Origin: Hyphococcus luteus
GTDB lineage: Bacteria; Pseudomonadota; Alphaproteobacteria; Caulobacterales; Parvularculaceae
Direction of reading: 5' to 3'
NCBI RefSeq assembly: GCF_002943565.1
Contig: NZ_PJCH01000010.1
Span: 62,001-126,000 of the forward strand
DNA length: 64,000 nt
In this document: positions 58,324 through 64,000 of the stretch, in pieces
Numbering within the stretch: position 1 is the first letter of the stretch
Layout: each line of letters starts with the position of its first letter
Notes under the pieces: generated by a model
Seen by the model: the letters and a program-made list of their open reading frames with translations, nothing else
The model's database searches: none
Told to the model about the DNA's origin: nothing
Program-made: the position numbers and the translations under genes

Positions 58324-59025
58324 TTAATCCGTACGTCCCGCGCGCTTGTCCGCCTCTTCGGTCACGGCTTTGAGGGCCGTTTCCAGATCGAGGCGCAGGC
58401 GCTCGCGCGTCTCCCCGTCGGCGTCGGCCGGAACGGTAATGGGCGCGCCCGCGACGTAATAGCCTTTTGAAAAGGGCGCGGCCAGCAGGAAGCGGTCCCA
58501 GGTGGAAAGCCGCTTGCCCCGGCTTGCGGAATAGGCGGCGGGGACGATCGGCGCGCCCGACATCTGGGCGAGGCGGATGACGCCGGGTTTGACCAGTTCG
58601 CCGGGGCCTTTGGGGCCGTCGGGGGTGAAGCCGACGACCGAGCCTTCCGCGAGCGCCGCCGTCATCTGGGCGATGGCCGAGGCGCCGCTCTTGTTCCGGC
58701 CGGGTTTGTTCGGGTTGGCCGCCGAGCCGCGGATGAACTCGACGCCGAAGCCGGAAACCCCCCGGGCGATGATTTCCCCGTCGCGATGGGCCGAAATCAG
58801 CATGTAGACGGGCCGGTTGGTCTCGCGGCGCACGCTCGCCGCCATCAGGAGCCGCCCGTGCCAGAAGGCGAGGATGACGCCGTTTCCTTCCGCCGCGGCC
58901 GCATCGAAATGTTCGAGCCCGACCAGCGTCCAGCGCGAGGTGGCGTGGACGAGGCGGATGTAAAGCCCGATCAGCGCCGCCGCCGCGCGCATCGCGAATC
59001 GGCTCTTGAGGAAGCGTTTCAGCAT
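58324..59025 (-). CDS. Lysophospholipid acyltransferase family protein (DUF374)
   Basis: A 233-residue acyltransferase-like protein: an amphipathic N-terminal helix, ILAFWHGRLLM, the ISAHRDGEIIA motif with the acyl-binding His-Asp (HRDG), and FTPDGPKGPGE. Members usually lie next to waaA in alphaproteobacteria and may acylate lipid A or a phospholipid. ATG at 59025. It is the gene upstream of waaA on the same strand. Confidence 0.9.
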   Translation of the reverse strand: MLKRFLKSRFAMRAAAALIGLYIRLVHATSRWTLVGLEHFDAAAAEGNGVILAFWHGRLLMAASVRRETNRPVYMLISAHRDGEIIARGVSGFGVEFIRGSAANPNKPGRNKSGASAIAQMTAALAEGSVVGFTPDGPKGPGELVKPGVIRLAQMSGAPIVPAAYSASRGKRLSTWDRFLLAAPFSKGYYVAGAPITVPADADGETRERLRLDLETALKAVTEEADKRAGRTD

Positions 59026-59124
59026 GTCTAGGGCGTTCCTCAATTCCCTCATAGGGTCAATAGCTTGCCTCAAGCGGCGGCGCCCGCGAGAATGCGCGCC
59101 CGTCAGTCTCTCAGGAGCGCGCGC

Positions 59125-60906
59125 TTGGCCGATCCATCGCCCGACTCATCATCGCTCGATCCCCATGTCTCGACCCGCATCCTCGCCGGGCGGCTGTGGC
59201 GGGGCTATCTCGCGCGCTACTGGCCGGGGCTGGCCTTGGCGCTCGCCGCCATGGCGGTCTATTCCGGCGCGCAAGCCGGGTTCGCTTTCTCCGTCGAGTG
59301 GATTTTCGGCGGGCTTTCGGGAGAAGAAGGCGCGCCCTCGCTTGGCGCCGTGGCGCGCTTTGCGCCGGTGATCATTATCGGGCTCGCTGTTGTCTATTCG
59401 GCGAGCCTTTACGTCTCGACGCGGCTCACCGCGCGCGCGGCCCTGTCTGCGCTCAGGGACATGCAGAACGACATGTTCGACAAAATGACCGCCCTCGATT
59501 TCGCGCAGCTTCGGGGGCAGGTCGCGGGCCAGTATATGGCGCGCTTCACCAACGACGTGACGGTGCTGCGCGAAACGCTCACCCGCGCAGCGAAAGGCGT
59601 GCGCGATGCGGTGACCTTCGCGGGGCTCTGCGCGGTGATGATCTATTACGACGCCGTTCTCTTCGCCGCCGTCATCGTCATCTATGCGCTGGTCGGCGTC
59701 TTCGTGGCGCGCATCGGCAAGCTGTTGCGCTCGGCCTCGCGCAAGGCGCAGGAGCAGGCGGGCGACTTGACGGCGCTGATCGGCGAAAGCGTTTCCGGCG
59801 CGCGCATGGTGAAGACCTATCAGATCGAACCCTTGGAGCGCGCGCGGGCGAGCGCCGCCTTTGACGAGCGTTTGTCGGTGCTGCTCAAAATGGCTTACAC
59901 GCGCGCGCTCAACGAGCCGGTGATCTTCGTCGCCGGCGCCGCGGCGATCGCGGTCATCATCGCCGTCGTCGCCGCGCGCATCGGCGCCGGCGCCACGAGC
60001 TTTTCCGAATTCGCCGGTTTCCTGACGGCGCTTGTCATGCTCTCGCAACCCGGGCGGGGCCTCGGGACCTTGAACGCCGTGGTGCAGGAAGGCTTCGGTG
60101 CCTTCGAGCGGATCCTGTCGCTGATCGACGCGGAGCCGGCGGTGAAAACCGCGCCGGACGCCTTCGACCTGCCCCCGGGGCCGGGGGCGATCCGCTTCGA
60201 GAATGTGTCTTTTGCTTACGCGGACGGGTCGAAAGCGGTGGCGGGCGTCACCCTCGACATTCCGGCGGGCAAGATGGTGGCGCTCGTCGGCGCCTCGGGC
60301 GCGGGCAAGTCGACGCTGATGAATCTCCTGCCGCGGCTTTACGAACCGGGCGAGGGGCGCATCCTCATCGACGGCGAAGACATTGCGGAGGTGACGCTCA
60401 GGAGCTTGCGCGCGCGCATGGCGCTCGTGTCTCAGGAGGCGGTGCTGTTCAACATGTCGGCGCTCGAAAACATCGCCTTCGGTAATCCGGCGGCGTCGCG
60501 CGCCGACATCATTCGCGCGGCGGAGAATGCGGCGGCGAATGACTTCATCGCGCAATTGCCGAATGCCTATGACACGCCGCTGGGCGAGGGCGGCGCCAAT
60601 CTCTCCGGCGGCCAGCGCCAGCGCGTGGCGCTCGCGCGCGCCTTTTTGAAAGACGCGCCGATCCTGCTTTTAGACGAGGCGACCTCGGCCCTCGACGCAG
60701 AGTCTGAAGCGAAAATTCAGGACGCGCTGAAACGCCTGACGCAAGGCCGCACGACCCTCGTCATCGCCCACCGCCTCTCGACCGTCAAAGACGCCGACAT
60801 GATCGTCGTTATGGACAAGGGCCGCATCGTCGAGACCGGCACCCATGACGAGCTTGTGGAGCGCCAGGGCGCCTATGCGCGGCAGGCGGCGTTGCAGTTG
60901 GTTTGA
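59125..60906 (+). CDS. ABC transporter, MsbA-like lipid exporter
   Basis: A 593-residue half transporter: six membrane helices in the first 320 residues (DALTARAALSALRDMQNDMF.. helix pattern) and a C-terminal cassette with GASGAGKST, LSGGQRQRVALARA, LLLLDEATSALD and AHRLSTV. It has the MsbA/lipid exporter pattern and lies between Kdo/lipid A genes, so export of lipid A core is likely. A TTG start at 59125 with AGGAG seven bases upstream is preferred to the ATG at 59092. Confidence 0.88.
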   Translation: MADPSPDSSSLDPHVSTRILAGRLWRGYLARYWPGLALALAAMAVYSGAQAGFAFSVEWIFGGLSGEEGAPSLGAVARFAPVIIIGLAVVYSASLYVSTRLTARAALSALRDMQNDMFDKMTALDFAQLRGQVAGQYMARFTNDVTVLRETLTRAAKGVRDAVTFAGLCAVMIYYDAVLFAAVIVIYALVGVFVARIGKLLRSASRKAQEQAGDLTALIGESVSGARMVKTYQIEPLERARASAAFDERLSVLLKMAYTRALNEPVIFVAGAAAIAVIIAVVAARIGAGATSFSEFAGFLTALVMLSQPGRGLGTLNAVVQEGFGAFERILSLIDAEPAVKTAPDAFDLPPGPGAIRFENVSFAYADGSKAVAGVTLDIPAGKMVALVGASGAGKSTLMNLLPRLYEPGEGRILIDGEDIAEVTLRSLRARMALVSQEAVLFNMSALENIAFGNPAASRADIIRAAENAAANDFIAQLPNAYDTPLGEGGANLSGGQRQRVALARAFLKDAPILLLDEATSALDAESEAKIQDALKRLTQGRTTLVIAHRLSTVKDADMIVVMDKGRIVETGTHDELVERQGAYARQAALQLV

Positions 60907-60922
60907 TGCGTAAGATGATGGA

Positions 60923-61004
60923 CGCCACGGTCGAGCCGTGGCGAGTCGCTTGTGGCGCACGCCAAACCCATCCCCAACCGATTCCCCACGCTTTAAGCGT
61001 GGGG
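60923..61004. terminator. Double hairpin between convergent genes
   Basis: CGCCACGG-TCGAG-CCGTGGCG (60923-60943) and CCCCACGCTT-T-AAGCGTGGGG (60984-61004). Two strong stems without T runs lie between the ABC transporter and the phosphatase. They may end transcription in both directions or be REP-like sequences. Confidence 0.55.
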
Positions 61005-61012
61005 TCCAGTGA

Positions 61013-61708
61013 TCACTCCCGCCGCAAAACCACTTCCGTCAGGAAATCGCCCCAGCCTTTGGAGCGGTAGGAAGCTTTCAGCGCTGCCGGGTCGTAGACA
61101 TTGTTGACCCAATCGAAAAATCCGTCCACGTCGGAAAGGGAAACGCCTTTTTCCTTCGCATAAGTCATGTAGTTGTCGAAAGCGGCGTCGATAACGCCCG
61201 TCTTGCCGGCTTTGACATGGCCGTATTTGAAGGAAAGCTGGTCGAGGGCTTCGTCTAAAGGAACGTCTTCATGAAAGAAGAGAAATAAGGACGCCATCAG
61301 CCCCGCACGGTCTGCGCCGGACTTGCAGTGCATGATGGCGGGATATTCGATCTCGTCGAACAGCGCCCGCGCGCCATGGAGAATCTCCTTTGACGGCGCC
61401 TCGCGGGAATAAACGCGGAAATTGACGAGCCGCATCCCCAGCCGCTTGCAGGCTTCCTCTTCGAGAAAAAGCTGGCCCGTTGGTTTGGGGCCGCGCAGAT
61501 TTATGACGGTTTTGACGCCCTTCTCCGCCCAGCGCTCCAGATGTTTCGGCGAGGGCTGATAGGTGCGCCACATCTTGCCCGGCGCGATCTCGTGGGAATT
61601 GTCATAGACCGTGCGCAAAAACCCATGATCGCCGAGCATCAGCGCGCGAAAGGCGCGCTTCCGGCCCTTCGGCGTTTCGAATTCCTCGCGGGAAAAGGGC
61701 GCGGCCAC
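61013..61708 (-). CDS. Tyrosine/dual-specificity phosphatase-like protein
   Basis: A 231-residue protein with the PTP loop HCKSGADR (residues 127-134; Cys128, Arg134). It follows the TVINLRGPKP and GMRLVNFRVYSREA strands. The family (PTPLP-like, DUF442-neighbouring) removes phosphates from proteins, lipids or inositols. GTG start at 61708. It shares the minus strand with DUF4170 upstream and pmbA. Confidence 0.85.
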   Translation of the reverse strand: MAAPFSREEFETPKGRKRAFRALMLGDHGFLRTVYDNSHEIAPGKMWRTYQPSPKHLERWAEKGVKTVINLRGPKPTGQLFLEEEACKRLGMRLVNFRVYSREAPSKEILHGARALFDEIEYPAIMHCKSGADRAGLMASLFLFFHEDVPLDEALDQLSFKYGHVKAGKTGVIDAAFDNYMTYAKEKGVSLSDVDGFFDWVNNVYDPAALKASYRSKGWGDFLTEVVLRRE

Positions 61709-61714
61709 GGGCCT

Positions 61715-61948
61715 TTAGAACTTTCCGTCGCCGTCCGGGTCCAGAAGCTTGTGCATATGGACGATGAAATAGCGCATATGCGCGTTGTCGACAGTCCTTT
61801 GCGCTTTGGCGCGCCAGGCTTTTTCCGCCGAGGCGTAATCCGGGAAAACGCCGACGATGTCGAGCTTGTCGAGATCGCGGAATTTCACCTCTTCGAGATT
61901 TTCCAACTCGCCGCCGAAGACGAGATGCAGGAGTTGCTGATCGCTCAT
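61715..61948 (-). CDS. DUF4170 domain protein
   Basis: A 77-residue conserved alphaproteobacterial protein with LHLVFGGELENLEEVKFRDLDKLDIVGVFPDY. Function unknown, usually near waaA and a bisphosphate nucleotidase. It is just upstream of the phosphatase (6 bases). ATG at 61948. Confidence 0.88.
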   Translation of the reverse strand: MSDQQLLHLVFGGELENLEEVKFRDLDKLDIVGVFPDYASAEKAWRAKAQRTVDNAHMRYFIVHMHKLLDPDGDGKF

Positions 61949-61999
61949 GAGTGGCTCCGTTTTAAGTTATGAGCTTTTGGAGGGCGAGGCGCCTTCCAT

Positions 62000-62092
62000 A
62001 GCCTTCATCCTGAGGAGCAAAAATTTCTTCGTCCTTCGAGAACGCCGCTTCGCGGCCCTCAGGATGAAGAAATTTTTGTGTCTCGAAGGATC
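62000..62092. repeat. Dispersed palindromic repeat, copy B
   Basis: The reverse complement of copy A (9064-9153) with only a few differences and two extra bases in the A/T runs. It sits 50 bases upstream of the DUF4170 start and 30 bases downstream of pmbA. Internally it is a long imperfect palindrome with a GCCGC-TTC-GCGGC tip. Confidence 0.85.
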
Positions 62093-62120
62093 GGAGGCGC
62101 TCGTTCATATTCAAAGGCTT

Positions 62121-63464
62121 CTAATCGCCCGCGATGGTCATGGCCTGAACGAAAACGCTCGGCGCGTTGACCGGTCCGCGGATTTCAAGGTCGCTTGCGG
62201 GAACGAGCCCCGCATACATGTCGAGAATATTCCCGGCGATGGTGATTTCGCTCACCGGATGGACGATTTCGCCGTTCTCCACCCAGAAACCCGAACAGCC
62301 CACGGAATAATCGCCGGTGTTGGGGTTCACCTGCGGGCCGAACATGTCGCCGAGAAGAAGGCAGGCGCCGCCTTGCGTCAAAAGATCGTCGAAGCTCGCC
62401 GACCCGGGCTCGAGCGTCAGGTTCGTCGGGCCCGATCCCGGGGCGCCGCCGGTCCCGCGCGTCGCCCGCGCATTGGTTTCAAGGTCCAATTGCGCCGCCT
62501 GCGATGTGTTCAATAACCAGGCGGTGAGAACTCCGTCCTTGATGAGATCGATGCGGGCGTTTGCGACGCCTTCGCCGTCGAACGGACGAGAGCCGGCGCC
62601 GCGCGGCACATGCGGATCGTCGATGATGTTGATCCCGTCGGCGAAGATCTTTTCGCCCATCTTGTTTTTCAGGAAACTGACGCCGCGCGCGATGGCGGCG
62701 CCGTTCACCGCGCCCGCAAGCTGACCGATGAGCGAGCGCGACAGGCGGTTGTCGAAGATGACCGGCGCGGTGCGGCTTTTCAGTTTTTTCGGCGACAAAC
62801 GGCGCACGGCGCGCTGGCCTGCGCTCATCCCCACTTCGACCGCGCCTTTGAGCGCTGAGAGATGCGTTTTGGAGTCGTAGTCGTAGTCGGTCTCCATACC
62901 GTTGTCGTCTTTGGAGATGACGCTGACCGAAACCGAATGGTTCGAGCCGCCGGACTCGCCGAAAAAGCCGTGGCTCGTCATCAGCCATTTCCAGCCCTCG
63001 CCATAGCTCGCGCCGGCGCCGGAGGAATTGACGACGCCTTCAACGGCGAGCGCGGCTTCCTCGCAGGCGGCGGCGCGCTCTTTAAGCGCATCGGTGGAGG
63101 GTTCCTTGAAATCGCCAAGATCGAGATGGGGATAGGGCTCTTTGGCCAGCCGCTCTGCCGGGGCGAGGCCGCAATAAGGGTCCTCCGGCGCGGCCTTCGC
63201 CATGGCGACGGCGCGCTCGGCGAGCTCTTTCAGGGCCGCCTTGGAATGATCGGTGGTCGACACGCTGGCCTGGCGCTTGCCGATCAGGACCCTGAGGCCG
63301 AGATCGGCGCCCTCGGAGCGCTCGACGTCTTCCAGATTGCCCATGCGCCAGGAAACGCCTGTGGAAACAGAGTGATAGAGGACGGCGTCCGCCGCCTCCG
63401 CTCCGGCGGCCTTAGCGTCGGAGATCAGGCTTTCGAGAATGGGTAAAGCGTCTTTGGTTTGCAT
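62121..63464 (-). CDS. pmbA: Metalloprotease PmbA/TldD family protein
   Basis: A 447-residue PmbA/TldE-type protein (partner of TldD, involved in peptide maturation such as microcin B17 and in CcdA degradation). Recognisable segments: DLGLRVLIGKRQASVSTTDHS, FFGESGGSNHSVSVSV, PVIFDNRLSRSLIGQLAGAVNG and FWVENGEIVHPVSEITIAGN. ATG at 63464 chosen for the MQTKDALPIL start; TldD is not in the window. Confidence 0.93.
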   Translation of the reverse strand: MQTKDALPILESLISDAKAAGAEAADAVLYHSVSTGVSWRMGNLEDVERSEGADLGLRVLIGKRQASVSTTDHSKAALKELAERAVAMAKAAPEDPYCGLAPAERLAKEPYPHLDLGDFKEPSTDALKERAAACEEAALAVEGVVNSSGAGASYGEGWKWLMTSHGFFGESGGSNHSVSVSVISKDDNGMETDYDYDSKTHLSALKGAVEVGMSAGQRAVRRLSPKKLKSRTAPVIFDNRLSRSLIGQLAGAVNGAAIARGVSFLKNKMGEKIFADGINIIDDPHVPRGAGSRPFDGEGVANARIDLIKDGVLTAWLLNTSQAAQLDLETNARATRGTGGAPGSGPTNLTLEPGSASFDDLLTQGGACLLLGDMFGPQVNPNTGDYSVGCSGFWVENGEIVHPVSEITIAGNILDMYAGLVPASDLEIRGPVNAPSVFVQAMTIAGD

Positions 63465-63524
63465 TTTCGAGGGGATAGAGGGTCGGATCGCGGCGCGCAA
63501 GGCGTTGTCGAGAACTTGGCCGTC

Positions 63525-64000
63525 CTAACCCGCCGCCAGCTCCGCTTTCGCGCCTTCTATCCATTTTTGCATGGCGGGGAGCGCCATCATCATGTCCCGG
63601 TAAGAAGCGGCCTCGGGCGAAAGCTCCACCGGCCCGTAGGTGGTGAAGCGCGAGGCGACGGGCGCATAGATGGCGTCGGCGATGGAGAACCGGCCGAAGA
63701 GGAAGTCCCCGCCCGCGCCATAGGTCTTCCGGCACAGTGACCAGAGATGATCCACGCGCTCGATATCGCGCGCGACGCCGCTTTGGGTCGTGTGGCGCAT
63801 GTCCTTGCGCGTCACCATCATCGGCCAGACGGCGCGCAGGGCCGAAAAGCCCGAATGCATTTCCGCCGCGACGCTGCGCGCCAGGGCGCGCGCTTGTCTG
63901 TCTTCCGGCCAGAGCTGTTTTTCAGGAAAGAGCTCGTTCAGATATTCCATGATGGCGAGCGAATCCCAGATCTTCACGTCTCCATGGATGAGATAGGGAA
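63525..64000 (-). CDS. Glutathione S-transferase, C-terminal part (cut by window end)
   Basis: The frame runs through the last base as [25 protein letters not shown], which includes the GST thiol-site strand and the DS(L)AI motif, then an all-helical C-terminal half ([39 protein letters not shown]). At least 158 residues are visible; the N-terminus is off the window. It is the second GST in this window but not close in sequence to the first. Substrate unknown. Confidence 0.9.
   Translation of the reverse strand, partial: PYLIHGDVKIWDSLAIMEYLNELFPEKQLWPEDRQARALARSVAAEMHSGFSALRAVWPMMVTRKDMRHTTQSGVARDIERVDHLWSLCRKTYGAGGDFLFGRFSIADAIYAPVASRFTTYGPVELSPEAASYRDMMMALPAMQKWIEGAKAELAAG

Noticed and set aside
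56890-58470. 526-residue frame opposite waaA
   Set aside because: Antisense shadow of a fully recognisable glycosyltransferase gene.
59149-60555. 468-residue frame opposite the MsbA-like gene
   Set aside because: His/Arg-rich antisense shadow; real gene has all ABC motifs.

Overview
The window is a GC-rich, gene-dense chromosomal segment from an alphaproteobacterium. Pointers to that class are the exonuclease VII genes (xseB, xseA), dxs and tlyA arranged with alphaproteobacterial-type neighbours, DUF2093 next to xseA, DUF4170 beside a lipid A/Kdo gene block, and many GTG/TTG starts with GTGA/ATGA overlaps. Two proteins with VPLPA/PEP-type C-terminal sorting signals and a long run of small secreted proteins suggest an aquatic, Parvularculales/Hyphomonadaceae-like organism, but the genus cannot be fixed from the sequence alone. 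I found no tRNA, rRNA, CRISPR array, phage module or transposase gene.

Layout. 1-9 kb: the end of a MOSC protein, a zinc ribbon, acylphosphatase, an ArsR-SRPBCC-YCII-GST operon with an operator at its start, an M20 peptidase, an HDAC-like deacetylase, a histidine phosphatase, an AT-rich orphan gene and an ABC-F ATPase. 9-17 kb: a one-gene cassette flanked by copies of the end of a flavoprotein gene, then xseB, an SDR, the Fur-box-controlled feoAB iron importer, and dxs. 17-31 kb: a symporter, a VPLPA-CTERM protein, PfpI, an MliC-META lipoprotein, three methyltransferases including tlyA, then aroC, pdxH, ridA and an amidohydrolase. These are followed by a TerB-like gene broken by two copies of a 49-bp twin-hairpin element, and a TetR/amine oxidase pair with two palindromic operators.

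31-47 kb: a metallo-beta-lactamase-fold hydrolase, an ATP-grasp-like orphan, small secreted proteins, an exported phosphatase, a lipoprotein amidohydrolase, and a second VPLPA-CTERM protein. Next comes a small envelope-polymer locus (CDP-glycerol-type phosphotransferase, nucleotidyltransferase, HAD-IB phosphatase, flippase), then a choline-kinase-like phosphotransferase, half a GDT1 transporter, an alpha/beta hydrolase and purD. 47-64 kb: a Glu-Pro repeat membrane protein, a TPR protein, xseA-DUF2093-M23 peptidase, a second Fur-box locus for iron storage (bfd-bfr-Kazal lipoprotein), the lipid A/Kdo block (lpxL-type acyltransferase, lpxK, waaA, DUF374 acyltransferase, MsbA-like exporter), a tyrosine phosphatase, DUF4170, pmbA and a GST cut by the window end.

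How it fits together: most genes are housekeeping (isoprenoid and chorismate synthesis, vitamin B6, purines, exonuclease VII, lipid A). Iron uptake (feoAB) and iron storage (bfd-bfr) share near-identical operator sequences, so they are probably one regulon. The most unusual material is the pair of inverted 49-bp insertions at 28.5-28.7 kb, the direct-repeat-flanked one-gene cassette at 9.2-9.8 kb, the polymer locus at 38.6-42.8 kb, and the structured leader of bfr.
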